64,000 bases of DNA from Palsa-295 sp963785585 (GCA_963785585.1 CAWAVW010000004.1:372001-436000), one strand, 5' to 3'; counted from the stretch's first letter, positions 18,941-28,196 are shown. Numbers and translations: made by a program. Notes: generated from the letters alone by a model not told the origin.

Positions 18941-19921
18941 CTAGCCGTTGTTGGCGCGAGCGATCAACAGAATCGCAAGAAAATAAAATACGAACATCAT
19001 TGCCAGATAGGCTTTGGCGCGTTTGTTCGCGCCTGCAAATTCTTTCCACACTAAAATTCCCCATAGCGCGGCGACCATCGGAGCGGATTGCCCGATCGCG
19101 TAGGAGATCGCCACGCCGGTATAACTGGCGGCGACGAGATTGAAAACCGTGCCGGTGGCCCAGATGGCGCCGCCGATAAGGCCGAGCGCGTGGCCGGAAA
19201 CGGGTCCACGGAACCATCCGCTGAACGCGACGGGCTCGCCAACCAGTGGATGCTTCATAAAATAAATATTCCAGAGGAAGCAGGAGAGCAGCGCGCCTCC
19301 GGTAAGAAATACTGCAACACTGTAAGGGCCAAGCGGATTTCCGTGGGTGAGAGCGCGCGTAGAAAACGGCGCCCACAAGCCCATCAATACGCCGGAGACG
19401 ATGCAGACGATGATGCTCTTGCGAGAAATTTCTTTGTTCTTGCCTCCGAGTTCGCCGTAGGCTTTGCCGTCGAGGATGATGGCGACCACCGCGCAGACAA
19501 CGCCGATCGCAAGCAGGGGAAGGTACCCTCTTTGTTGTTGGACGTAACTGAGGACCACTCCGACCACGAGCGCGATGCCGATGGCAACGGGGAAGGCGAT
19601 CGAAAGTCCGGCCATGTCGATGGCCGCGACGAGGAGCAAGTTAGCGAGATTGAAGATCACTCCGGCAACCAGCGCCCACCCGATGTTGGAAGCGTCCGCC
19701 GAGTGTACATTGTTGAGGAAGCTGGCCGGGCCGTTGTTGGTCGAGCCCATGGTGAGGGCGTAGACCAGGGTGGCGAGGAAAATGCCGATGGCGTAATCCC
19801 AGTAAAACAGCTCGAAGCGGTAGTTCTTAACTCCTTTAAAGGTATTGGCCCAGGAGCCCCAACAGGCCGCGGAAATTACGATCATCAGAAGAGCGGAGCC
19901 GAACGTCAGTGGTGTGAACAT
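18941..19921 (-). CDS. multi-span permease of the DMT superfamily, ureide-permease/GRP-like
   Basis: ATG 19921 is chosen because AAAGGA precedes it by 6 nt; a longer frame to 20032 has no such signal. The 326-residue product has about ten hydrophobic spans, beginning FGSALLMIVISAACWGSWAN and with ISAACWGSW and GGAIWATGTVFNLVAASYTG repeats characteristic of DMT-type sugar/ureide carriers (GRP, RhaT, plant UPS). UPS members carry allantoin, uracil and related compounds; GRP members carry glucose. Nearby exported nucleoside hydrolases make a nucleobase, ribose or ureide cargo attractive, but this is inference. The gene has its own promoter at 19964-19992. Confidence 0.75.
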   Translation of the reverse strand: MFTPLTFGSALLMIVISAACWGSWANTFKGVKNYRFELFYWDYAIGIFLATLVYALTMGSTNNGPASFLNNVHSADASNIGWALVAGVIFNLANLLLVAAIDMAGLSIAFPVAIGIALVVGVVLSYVQQQRGYLPLLAIGVVCAVVAIILDGKAYGELGGKNKEISRKSIIVCIVSGVLMGLWAPFSTRALTHGNPLGPYSVAVFLTGGALLSCFLWNIYFMKHPLVGEPVAFSGWFRGPVSGHALGLIGGAIWATGTVFNLVAASYTGVAISYAIGQSAPMVAALWGILVWKEFAGANKRAKAYLAMMFVFYFLAILLIARANNG

Positions 19922-19933
19922 TGATTTCCTTTG

Positions 19934-19948
19934 CCGCGACCGTCGCGG
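19934..19948. promoter_or_regulatory. perfect palindrome in permease 5' leader (candidate operator)
   Basis: CCGCGAC-C-GTCGCGG is a perfect 7-bp inverted repeat with a 1-nt centre. It lies between the promoter and the Shine-Dalgarno of the permease, 12 nt upstream of its ATG. A repressor operator just downstream of the transcription start or an RNA hairpin near the ribosome site are both plausible; a 1-nt loop makes the DNA-operator reading better. Confidence 0.45.
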
Positions 19949-19963
19949 AAATTGCCATGGCAG

Positions 19964-19992
19964 CTTATAGTGCGCAGGTGCGCGGGCGTCAA
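19964..19992 (-). promoter_or_regulatory. sigma-70-type promoter of the permease gene
   Basis: On the minus strand TTGACG (19992-19987), exactly 17 nt of spacer, then TATAAG (19969-19964). Both hexamers match 5 of 6 consensus bases. The predicted start near 19957 leaves a leader of about 36 nt that contains the palindrome and AAAGGA. Confidence 0.6.
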
Positions 19993-20019
19993 GGGAAAAG
20001 GGGTTGGCATGGGCGGGCG

Positions 20020-20051
20020 ATTCTAATCGCAAATCGCGTGTCGATTAGAAT
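20020..20051. repeat. 10-bp perfect inverted repeat in a 386-bp divergent intergenic region, with a third half-site
   Basis: ATTCTAATCG (20020-20029) and CGATTAGAAT (20042-20051) are perfect inverted arms with a 12-nt spacer; TTCTAATC recurs at 20089-20096. It lies between the permease (minus, start 19921) and the TPR gene (plus, start 20308). The spacing suits a dimeric regulator. The TAGAAT in each orientation also resembles a -10 element, so divergent promoters are an alternative. Nothing else could be supported between 19993 and 20307. Confidence 0.45.
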
Positions 20052-20307
20052 GGGTCGCGGAGGAATGTTTTCTTTGGTTTACGACGATTTCTAATCCTGG
20101 GGAGTGAGTTTCCGCGGGGATTCCGGATGTGGAATGGCAGGAGTCAGGAATGGCGCACGCGGGAATAAAATCAAACTATGGGATCTGCGAGGGCTTCGGG
20201 AAAAGGCGCGCCGAATTCACCGAGGCGCTCCTATCGAACTGGATCACTTTCCCGGCCGATGTAGCGCATTAGTGATGAAGCCATAAAGTACAAGTACCGG
20301 AACTACG

Positions 20308-21756
20308 ATGATTCGTCACTTTTTGCAAAGCGCGAGGTTGGGCGGAAGTCGAGCGCAGTGCGCGGCGACGGCGGCGCTGTTCGTTGGAATTGCGGCATTA
20401 CCCGTATGGGCGCAGAGTCGTGTGCCGGCGGCGGCAAGTCTGGAGAAAAAGTCCGCAGCGGAAGCAGTCGCGGGTAATTTTGCGGATGCGGCGGCGGATT
20501 TGCGGACGGCGATTACGCTTGCGCCGAAGGATGCGGGATTGCGCGTGCGCCTTGGCAACGTGCTGGTGGCGGAACGGCAATATCCAGAGGCGATTGAGAG
20601 TTACCAGGCAGCGCTGGGAATCGTCCCACAGGAATTGGCAGCCCAGCTAGGGCTGGCTCGCGCGTACCGCGCGGTCCACAACTACGACGAGGCGAGGCGG
20701 GAGCTCGAGGCGGCGCATCAGGAGCATCCTCGCGCGGCGGCACCGCTAGCGGAGTTGGGCGATCTGGAGATTGAATTGCAGTCCTACGACGCGGCGATCG
20801 CACGACTGAAAGCGGCGCTGGCACTCGATCCGAACGATCAGCAGACCCGGGAACGGCTCGCGGTTTCCTACAAATCGAAAGGAGATTCGGAACGGGCGGT
20901 CGAGCAGATCGCGATGGTGCTGAAGAACGATCCGAAAAATGCGCTCGCGTATTTTACGCGGGCGCAGATTTATTCGGACAGGAATCAGGACGCGTTAGCA
21001 CTGCCGGACGCGGAGAAGGTGGTCACGCTGCAGCCGCAGAACCGGCGCGGGCGGGTGTTGCTCGCGAAAATTCTGCTGCGGCTCGCGGAAAACAGAGGAT
21101 CGGCGGGAGCCCCGCAGCAATGCGAGCGGGCGGTGGACGTTTTGAAGCCGATCGCCGGCGGTGAGAGCGCGGATTCGGAGTCGCTGTTTTTGCTGAGCCG
21201 TGCCTTCCGCTGCGCCGGTGACGATACGAATGCGGACGCGGCGAATGAGGCGTTCGAGGCGGCTTCGAAAAACGACCGCACGTTGAAGGAAAATCAGACC
21301 CAGGCGAAGCATTTGGTGCAGCAAGCAAATGAGCTGGCGATGAAAAACGATTTTGCGGGCTCGCTCGATTTGCTGAATCAGGCGATTGCGATGGATGCCA
21401 CGTATGGCGCGGCGTATTCGCAGATGGCGAAACTCTATTATTCGAAAGGCGACATGGCGAAGGCGAGCGACGCGATTTCCGAAGCGTTGAAGCGCGATCC
21501 GTACCAGCCGGACTTTCTTTTCGTTCGCGGGAAGATTTTGGAGAAGCAGGGAGATTTGGATGCGGCGATCGAGGCGTTCGAGCGGACGACAGAGGTGAAT
21601 CCGCGCGAATCGGATGCCTATTTTGAACTGGGCGAGATTTTTCGCGCACAAGGCGAACGAGAGAAGGCGGTCGCGGCGTACGAGAAGGCGAGTGCGTTTT
21701 CGCCGGACGACGAGGATTATCGAAGGGCGCTGGAGGAGATTCGGAAGGCGAAGTAG
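20308..21756 (+). CDS. exported tetratricopeptide-repeat protein
   Basis: A 482-residue protein with a signal peptide (AATAALFVGIAALPVWAQ) and about ten TPR-like units along its length, for example GLRVRLGNVLVAERQYPEAI and SDAYFELGEIFRAQGEREKA near the C-terminus. TPR solenoids mediate protein-protein contacts; here the location is the periplasm or outer membrane face. A segment around residues 255-345 is less regular and includes cysteines (QQCERAVDVL, FRCAGDD). No enzyme domain is present. The ATG at 20308 is preceded only by a weak GGAA. It stands alone between the permease and the nucleoside hydrolase, so no partner can be named. Confidence 0.85.
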   Translation: MIRHFLQSARLGGSRAQCAATAALFVGIAALPVWAQSRVPAAASLEKKSAAEAVAGNFADAAADLRTAITLAPKDAGLRVRLGNVLVAERQYPEAIESYQAALGIVPQELAAQLGLARAYRAVHNYDEARRELEAAHQEHPRAAAPLAELGDLEIELQSYDAAIARLKAALALDPNDQQTRERLAVSYKSKGDSERAVEQIAMVLKNDPKNALAYFTRAQIYSDRNQDALALPDAEKVVTLQPQNRRGRVLLAKILLRLAENRGSAGAPQQCERAVDVLKPIAGGESADSESLFLLSRAFRCAGDDTNADAANEAFEAASKNDRTLKENQTQAKHLVQQANELAMKNDFAGSLDLLNQAIAMDATYGAAYSQMAKLYYSKGDMAKASDAISEALKRDPYQPDFLFVRGKILEKQGDLDAAIEAFERTTEVNPRESDAYFELGEIFRAQGEREKAVAAYEKASAFSPDDEDYRRALEEIRKAK

Positions 21757-21849
21757 TGGCGGCGCGGAATCGCGTGTCGCTTGGCGGGCTGGTCGCCGGG
21801 GGTCAGACAGGACTGTCTGAACGACGGTGCCTGCCCTACGGGTGCTGGG

Positions 21850-22938
21850 CTAACGGATGGCCGAGGGAGTGGGGCGAGTCAGCAAGGCGACGAATTCGTC
21901 GTAGAATTTTTGTTTGTCCACGGAGTCCTGTATTTCCACTTGCTGTTCGCCGAGGTGGGGGCGGGTGTCTTCGGTGAAGACCAGCGTGTCGCCGTAACCG
22001 GCACCGTGATCGATTTCAACGTCGAGATAGATTTTGTGCGAGGCGGTGATGATCGAGGGGTCAAGCCAGGCGACGGCGGCCAGTTCGTCCCACAGGTAGT
22101 TTGCCTCGGCGTATTTGGCGGTGTATTGCGCCGCAGGATTCGGTGACTGGGCGATTTTGGCGATGAGATCTTTTTCCATGCGCGTGGTGATGGAAATGTC
22201 CACGGTGGTGACGACGATGCGCGGCCACGGCGCGTGAAGGACGCGGCGCGAGGCTTCGGGATCCATCCAGAGATTGAATTCGCGGCGGGGCGTGAGCTTG
22301 AATTCGGGATCGTCGGTGATCGGATTGATGCTGGCGCCCATCAGGATAAGTTCTTTCGAAAGCGAGGCGAATTCGGGATCGATGGCTTCGGCGAGCGCGA
22401 GATTCGTAAGCGGGCCGCCCTCGTAGATCGTGACCTCATGCGGAAATTTGTGAACCATTCGGATGAGGAAGTGTGCGGCGTCTTCGTTCGCGGGCTTTGT
22501 GGTAGGCGCACCCTCTGGCATGGGAGGGATTTCCCACGGGCCGTGGACGGGGGCGCCGCGCGCGTAGTTCCACGCTCCCTGATAGACGATCTTGCCGTGG
22601 AGCTGTTCCCACTTGGCGATGTATTCCTTGGAGTTGACGAGCGGGAAGGATGCGCCGGGGACTACCGGGATGTCAGTGCGTCCGATAATTTCCATCAGGC
22701 GGAGGGCGTGCTGGGTTTCTTCGGCTTGCCATGCGTCACCGGTGACGGTGGTAACGCCGAGTACTTCGGTATGGGGAGATTGGATGATGGCGAGGATGGC
22801 TTGGGTGTCTGTTCCGCCGGGGCCGGCGCAATCCTGGTCGATGATGATTTTGCGTTTTTGCTGGGCGTGAAGGGGAGAGCAGAGAATTGCGCCGATGACC
22901 AAAATGCAGATGACGTGAATGCGGTGAATCAATGGCAT
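21850..22938 (-). CDS. exported nucleoside hydrolase-like protein, atypical active-site loop
   Basis: ATG 22938 is preceded by GGAGG with 4-nt spacing and starts a signal peptide (IHVICILVIGAILCSPLHA); length 362 residues. IU-nucleoside hydrolase fold markers are present: IYEGGPLTNLALAEAI, LILMGASINP and the ribose-contact segment REFNLWMDPEA. The Ca-binding N-terminal motif, usually DTDPGxDDA, reads DQDCAGPGGTDTQAI, and the usual HDPLAVA near the C-terminus is WDELAAVAW, so the catalytic His is replaced. The enzyme would cleave the N-glycosidic bond of nucleosides or a related sugar-linked substrate in the periplasm. It lies downstream of the receptor gene but beyond its terminator, so it probably has its own promoter. 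Confidence 0.82.
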   Translation of the reverse strand: MPLIHRIHVICILVIGAILCSPLHAQQKRKIIIDQDCAGPGGTDTQAILAIIQSPHTEVLGVTTVTGDAWQAEETQHALRLMEIIGRTDIPVVPGASFPLVNSKEYIAKWEQLHGKIVYQGAWNYARGAPVHGPWEIPPMPEGAPTTKPANEDAAHFLIRMVHKFPHEVTIYEGGPLTNLALAEAIDPEFASLSKELILMGASINPITDDPEFKLTPRREFNLWMDPEASRRVLHAPWPRIVVTTVDISITTRMEKDLIAKIAQSPNPAAQYTAKYAEANYLWDELAAVAWLDPSIITASHKIYLDVEIDHGAGYGDTLVFTEDTRPHLGEQQVEIQDSVDKQKFYDEFVALLTRPTPSAIR

Positions 22939-23167
22939 GGCGCCTCCGGTTGCGCGGACGAGGATACACAAAAAGATTAGCTGAGGGAATGTGGGGCACG
23001 TTGTAAGTCGAAGGCGTTTTTTACATGGCTCAAACGGCAACCGATTGGAAATGGGGCGCACACCGACGCGAGCGTCTGTGCCACGGCGCAAACGGCACAG
23101 GGCGGGGACACGGTTAACAGTTAGGACCGGGAGATAGCTGACGGTTGAATGGGTGGGGCGTGAGCCG

Positions 23168-23206
23168 AAAAAAAAGGGCAGCGCGCGGTGAGTGCGCTGC
23201 CCTTTT
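23168..23206 (-). terminator. intrinsic terminator after the TonB-dependent receptor gene
   Basis: On the minus strand a 9-bp GC-rich stem (GGGCAGCGC / GCGCTGCCC) with a 9-nt loop is flanked by an A-run and followed by eight U residues (A8 at 23168-23175 on the plus strand). It starts 14 nt past the receptor stop codon at 23220. This is the clearest rho-independent terminator of the window. Confidence 0.9.
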
Positions 23207-23219
23207 CCTTGTGTGCGGG

Positions 23220-26200
23220 TTAGAACTGGAATCGCACGCCGAATTGAGCGGCGAACGAAGTGGCACCCGGTGACAACTGGTCGAGCGTTCGATAGGTGTT
23301 GCCGAGGCCGGTTGCATCGCCGGGCTTGGGCAGCGCCGTGAGCGTGGGGCACGAGTTTCCCACTCCGTCCGCGTTCGGAGTGCAGGACAGAGGGATAAAC
23401 GCGCTGTTGTCCGGGTCCGAATAAAGGTTGCTGGAGTTGGTGATGTTGAACAGGTCGGCGCTCAATCGAACTTGATAGCGTTCGTGGAAGTTGAAATCCT
23501 TCGCGATGCGCATATCGAAGTTGTAAAAAGCCGGCTGGCGGCCGGGGTAGAGCGGGAGCAGGAACGGCTTGCCGGATGCGAGTTGCACGGCGGGTCGATC
23601 GTTGGTGCCGACTCCCTGGTTGGAAACGCCGTCACCGTTGATGTCCGTGGTGATGTAGGCGGGATATGCGAGGCCGCTGTGGAGGATGACGTTGCCGCTC
23701 CAGGTAAAGCCGAGCGGAAGGCTGATGACGTAGCCGCCTTTCAGTTGATGGGTGATGTCGAGCCCGTTGATGCCGTAGTCGAGTTTCACGTTAAAAGGAT
23801 CCTGCGGACCGAAGAAGGTGTCGGTGTCGCGTTCGCTCGAGCCATCGGATTTGTTTTGCGACCAGGTGTAATTGGCGAAGAACTGGTAGCGCGAGGTGAA
23901 CTTCTTACTTACGCCGAGCACCAGCGAGTTGTAATTGCCGTAGCCGAAGCTGGCGAGGTCATTGTTGGAGAACTGGGTGCAATCGAGCGGCTGCGCGGGA
24001 CCAAAGATCGGCAAGCCGTTGGCGGGGCAGGTTCCGGTTCCGCTGGCGGCCTGCAAAATCGTCCGGCCGAACTGATCGGTGCCGGCGGGAACGAAGTTGC
24101 GATTCCAAATGGTGGTGCTGAATCCGCCGTTGCGCAAATCGACCGAGTGAACGTAGGCGTAGTTCGCCGATACGGTCAGGCTGCTGGTAAGGGCGCGTTC
24201 AACGCCGACGGTGACGCTGGAAACTCTGGGATTCTTGAACGCCGGATCGACGTATGTGGGCGAAGGGCAGCCTTCGGCGGAGGCGCACAAGTCGTTGACG
24301 CCGAGCGAAAGCGACGAGGGATAGAGATAGGGGAAGCCGCCGGCAGTTAGAGGACCAGCGGGAGGATAGGTGCCGGAGTTGTCAGGCGGAGCGCAGAGGA
24401 ACTGCGGCGGGCAGAATAAGGTAGCCGTGTTTGCGGTGCCGACGGTGGGGAAAAAGATCGTGGGAGTCTGCGCGTAGTAGAGGCCCCAGGCCGCGCGGAT
24501 TACGGTGGGATGCTCAACGCTGCCGACGTTCCAGGCGATGCCGAGGCGGGGGCCCCACTGAGTGAAGTCATTGGGTACGCGCTGCGGAATGGGAACTTCC
24601 TTGCTGCCGTGGCCGGGAAGTCCTTGGCCGACCCAGACGTCACCGCCCCAGATGCCGGATTGATTTTGCGGGTTTTGCGTTCCGTCCCAACGCAATCCGT
24701 AGGTCAAAGTGATTTTCGAAGTGACCTGCCATTTATCCTGCCAGTACAGCCCGATGCCGGTTTGGTAGGCGGGATACAGTTCGCTGGCTTTCAGCACGTT
24801 CTCCCCATTCAAGCCGAAACCCTGGTAGTAAAAGCTGGGCGTGGGCGCCGTGGGAGGATTCGCGGTTCCCGCGCAGGTAGTCGGATTGGGATCGAAATCG
24901 CAGAGGCTGTTGAAGACGTATTCACCGGCGCTCCAGCCGGCGAAGATATCTTTGCGATCGACGAAGGAATCGACGTCGCCGCCGAATTTGATGTCGTGCT
25001 TGCCGAAGGAATACGAAAAGCTGTCCTGCGCCTGGAGTTTGCCGTCGTCGTTATTTCCGGGCAGATAGAAGCGCTGGCCGAAGTTGCCGGTGCCGAGGAT
25101 CTGAATTTCGGGCGAGCCGGATTCGATGGGATGGCGCTTGCGGGTTTCGCCGTTGATGCTCACGCGGATTTCGTTGACCTTTTGGCCGAAGACGCTGGTG
25201 AGGGCAAAGACGCCGGTGATGCCCTGGTTGACGAAGTTTTCGGTGTTGCCGATCGCGTCCGGAGTTTCGGTCTGACCCTGGCCGCCGGTGAAGCCGTTGG
25301 TATGGTTGCGAGTGCCGATGCCGCGGATGCTGAAGTGATTCGCGGGACTGAATTGATAGTCGTAGTGGCCGAGGATGGTGAAGAAATTCTGATATTGGTT
25401 GTGCGAGCCCTCGAAATCGCTGAGGCCGTTGGTGAGGCCGTAGCAGGCGGAAAGAACGGGCTGGCCGACGGCAGTGGCGCAGTTTGCGGGGAGAACTTCA
25501 TCCGAGCCGGCAACCGGCGGCAAAATCGTGGGGCCGAGGCCGACGGAAGCGAGACCGGCCTCGCACGCCGCGAAGTTGGAGCCGGCGGGACAGAAGACGG
25601 TGTCGAGAGGGCCGTTCTCGCGCTGGATGTCAGTAGCGAGATAGAGGAACTGGCGGTCTTTGTGAATGGGGAAGCCGACCGAGCCGCCGAACTGGTTCTG
25701 GTGCGCGATGTTCGAGGGATTGTGAAGAGCATCGTCGGCGGTAAGGCTGCCGCCACGATAGTATTCGTGGGCTTCGCCGTGAACTTCGTTGGTGCCGGAC
25801 TTGGTGACCACGTTGAGAAGGCCGCCGGTGGCGCGTCCGAATTCAGGAGCGAATCCATCGGTGACGACCTGGAATTCCTGCACGGCTTCCAGAGGAACGG
25901 TGAGATTTTTGGTTTCGAGCGAGCCGAAATTTTCGCCGAAGAAATTGTTGGTAGTGTCGGCGCCGTCGATCACCAGGCCGCTGTAGTCGCTCTGTTGTCC
26001 GCCGAGGCGAATGCCGCCGCGAAGGCCCGGGACGACTTGCGCGGAAGGCGAGAGTTGCGCGAGGTCGCGGTAGTCGCGGCCGGGGAACGGAAGGTTTTCG
26101 ACGCTGGTTGAATTCAGCAGCTGGGTGATTCCGGCGGTAGATGTGTCCACGATCGCGCCCGCATCGGCAGTGACGGTGATGCTTTGCTGCGAGGTTTTCA

Positions 26201-26552
26201 GCGGCATGACGACGTCGTAGTTCAGGGAAGCGCCGACGTTGACGACAATGCCTTTTACCGTGGTGACGGCAAAACCGTCGGCTTCAGCGACCAGGGTGTA
26301 TTCGCCGGGAGAGATATTTTCGAAGTCATAGCTGCCGTCTCCTTGCGATTTCAACTCGCGGCGAATGCCGGTGGAGGGATTGGTGAGTGTCAGCTTGGCG
26401 TTGGGGACGACGGCGTGCGTCGTGTCAAACACCGTGCCGCGGACCGCGCCCTTTTCCAGGTTCTGCGCTGCGGCTGGCGCCGGCGCGAGCAGAAGGCCAG
26501 CCAGCGAGACGATCGCTACCACTGCCAGAACCAAACTCTTCCGAATCCTCAT
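23220..26552 (-). CDS. Oar-like TonB-dependent receptor with carboxypeptidase-regulatory domain
   Basis: ATG 26552 follows AAGGGAG and opens a signal peptide (LVLAVVAIVSLAGLLLAPAPA); 1110 residues. A CarboxypepD_reg domain (about 33-115, GAVRGTVFDTTHAVVPNAKL to SPGEYTLVAEADGF) precedes a plug domain (ITVTADAGAIVDTS ... SVENLPFPGRDYRDLAQLSP) and a long outer-membrane barrel ending in GVRFQF with a terminal Phe. This architecture is common in Acidobacteriota and Bacteroidota for large-substrate uptake. No TonB box is obvious. The gene lies 78 nt downstream of an exported nucleoside hydrolase and ends in a strong terminator, so those two probably form one transcript. A nucleoside or nucleic-acid-derived cargo is inferred from context only. 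Confidence 0.92.
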   Translation of the reverse strand: MRIRKSLVLAVVAIVSLAGLLLAPAPAAAQNLEKGAVRGTVFDTTHAVVPNAKLTLTNPSTGIRRELKSQGDGSYDFENISPGEYTLVAEADGFAVTTVKGIVVNVGASLNYDVVMPLKTSQQSITVTADAGAIVDTSTAGITQLLNSTSVENLPFPGRDYRDLAQLSPSAQVVPGLRGGIRLGGQQSDYSGLVIDGADTTNNFFGENFGSLETKNLTVPLEAVQEFQVVTDGFAPEFGRATGGLLNVVTKSGTNEVHGEAHEYYRGGSLTADDALHNPSNIAHQNQFGGSVGFPIHKDRQFLYLATDIQRENGPLDTVFCPAGSNFAACEAGLASVGLGPTILPPVAGSDEVLPANCATAVGQPVLSACYGLTNGLSDFEGSHNQYQNFFTILGHYDYQFSPANHFSIRGIGTRNHTNGFTGGQGQTETPDAIGNTENFVNQGITGVFALTSVFGQKVNEIRVSINGETRKRHPIESGSPEIQILGTGNFGQRFYLPGNNDDGKLQAQDSFSYSFGKHDIKFGGDVDSFVDRKDIFAGWSAGEYVFNSLCDFDPNPTTCAGTANPPTAPTPSFYYQGFGLNGENVLKASELYPAYQTGIGLYWQDKWQVTSKITLTYGLRWDGTQNPQNQSGIWGGDVWVGQGLPGHGSKEVPIPQRVPNDFTQWGPRLGIAWNVGSVEHPTVIRAAWGLYYAQTPTIFFPTVGTANTATLFCPPQFLCAPPDNSGTYPPAGPLTAGGFPYLYPSSLSLGVNDLCASAEGCPSPTYVDPAFKNPRVSSVTVGVERALTSSLTVSANYAYVHSVDLRNGGFSTTIWNRNFVPAGTDQFGRTILQAASGTGTCPANGLPIFGPAQPLDCTQFSNNDLASFGYGNYNSLVLGVSKKFTSRYQFFANYTWSQNKSDGSSERDTDTFFGPQDPFNVKLDYGINGLDITHQLKGGYVISLPLGFTWSGNVILHSGLAYPAYITTDINGDGVSNQGVGTNDRPAVQLASGKPFLLPLYPGRQPAFYNFDMRIAKDFNFHERYQVRLSADLFNITNSSNLYSDPDNSAFIPLSCTPNADGVGNSCPTLTALPKPGDATGLGNTYRTLDQLSPGATSFAAQFGVRFQF

Positions 26553-26630
26553 CAGAAATCTCCCTTGAAAATCGTTGTTCGATCCAGCGATGCCGCAAGA
26601 AACGAATCGGCCGGTCAAAAAGTTCTGCAT

Positions 26631-27917
26631 CTACCTGCCGGCGATGCGCGAATTGAGAAGCCTGAAAAACTTTTCCGGATCGACGCCGACGGCCACTTTG
26701 GCGTTTGGTTGAACTACATCGAGCCCTTCGATGATGTAACGATCACCGTGAAGGACGTTGCGTTCGATGGCGCCGCGGCGGTTGGCAACCGTTTCGCCGC
26801 GGGTGAAGTCGCCTCGGGTTTCTACATCGACGTGCATGGGCTGGGTGACGAGCAACGTTGCGTCGATTGCCTGGGCCACGGCGAGAGGGTCGTACATCGG
26901 AGTGCCGCCGCCGGAACCGTATTTGACTTCCAGGCCCAGTAAGAATTGAAAGACGCTGACGAGGAAATCATTTTGGGGGCCGTGGGTTTTTGCCAGTTGA
27001 TCGAGTTGCGCATGGCCGTAGAGGGTTTTGTCGCCCACGTCGAGGCCGACCATGGTGAGCGGCCAGCCGGCCTGGAAGACGATTTGAGCGGCTTCCGGAT
27101 CGTTGTAGATGTTGGCTTCGGCGGCGGCGTTGACGTTCCCGCCGCAGATCGAACCGCCCATGAGGATTACTTCTTTTACGAGCGGGACGATCGAAGGATC
27201 TTTCAGAAGCGCGAGAGCGATATTGGTGAGCGGTCCGATGGGAACGAGAGTGATCTGATGCGGATTCTCGTGGATCAGCTGGATAATCAGGTCCGGACCG
27301 AAGCGCGCATCCGCTTTGCAGTTTGACGGCGGAGTGGGGACGTCGGCGAGGCCGTTCGCGCCATGCCAGAATTCGGCCGTGATGAGTTTTTGAAACAGCG
27401 GATGTTGAGCGCCGCCGGCGATGGCGATGTCACAGCGGTTGGCAAGTGATGCAAGGGTTAGCGCGTTTTTAAGGCCTTGTTCGGCAGTAACGTTTCCGGG
27501 GACGACCGTAAGAGCGCGAACATCGAGTTCCGGGGAATTCAGAGCGAGGAGAATAGCGATGGCATCGTCTGTGCCCGGGTCTGTATCGATGATTACTTTT
27601 TTGGGTGCGGAGGCGGGGGCAGGCTCGACGGATGCGGCACGGGCCGGCGGTGCAGACGAAACGAAAAGAAATGCGCAGAGCGCAACGGCCGAGGCGAAAC
27701 GGACGTTTCGATCGACCTTGCGGGCGCCGGGCGTGCCAACGGAGCGCAGGGATTTAAGAAACGCTCGCAAATCGGGCGAGTGTGAAGACACAAATCGCAG
27801 TGCGAAAACGAATGACACCTGAAAAAAATGGCCCCCCAGCCCTAGGATGAATCGAAGGCTAACGTCCGGTAGAGGCGGAGTCAATACCAAAGTGACGCAG
27901 CAGCAGAAGATTTCCAC
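26631..27917 (-). CDS. exported inosine/uridine-preferring nucleoside hydrolase
   Basis: The fold is complete, with the canonical metal/ribose motif KKVIIDTDPGTDDAIAIL, VVPGNVTAEQG, VPIGPLTNIALALL, VILMGGSI and EANIYNDPEAA, and MYDPLAVAQAI near the C-terminus (Tyr where His is common). It hydrolyses ribonucleosides to base and ribose. A hydrophobic segment VALCAFLFVSSAPPARA shows export, but about 70 residues precede it when read from GTG 27917, which is long for a signal peptide; a later GTG or TTG near 27790-27770 is likely the true start. It is the upstream neighbour of the receptor gene on the same strand. Confidence 0.85.
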   Translation of the reverse strand: MEIFCCCVTLVLTPPLPDVSLRFILGLGGHFFQVSFVFALRFVSSHSPDLRAFLKSLRSVGTPGARKVDRNVRFASAVALCAFLFVSSAPPARAASVEPAPASAPKKVIIDTDPGTDDAIAILLALNSPELDVRALTVVPGNVTAEQGLKNALTLASLANRCDIAIAGGAQHPLFQKLITAEFWHGANGLADVPTPPSNCKADARFGPDLIIQLIHENPHQITLVPIGPLTNIALALLKDPSIVPLVKEVILMGGSICGGNVNAAAEANIYNDPEAAQIVFQAGWPLTMVGLDVGDKTLYGHAQLDQLAKTHGPQNDFLVSVFQFLLGLEVKYGSGGGTPMYDPLAVAQAIDATLLVTQPMHVDVETRGDFTRGETVANRRGAIERNVLHGDRYIIEGLDVVQPNAKVAVGVDPEKFFRLLNSRIAGR

Positions 27918-28196
27918 AGAGTTCGTCCCGCTTTCGTGAATAAATTTTAATTTGCGAAAGAGCGCGAATCGCGCCGGCGATGAATTGGCGCGGCTGCGAG
28001 CTGATCGGCACAGAGATTTACAAACGATTGATGAGCAATTTGGCCTCCGATTTCAGGTGCGCGATGCAGGATCTCCAGCAAAGCGGTAATCGGGAGATTT
28101 TGTGCGCGGTTTTCGCGCGAAGAGCCTCCGCTGGCATTCCTACTTATGGGCAAGGGTCGCGGCCAGAGAGCGAAAGTTGCTAGAATCTGAGTCGAA

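Noticed and set aside
24510..26111. 533-codon plus-strand open frame opposite the TonB receptor
   Set aside because: Ala/Gly/Glu/Val-rich shadow of the receptor codons; the receptor has signal peptide, plug and barrel features.
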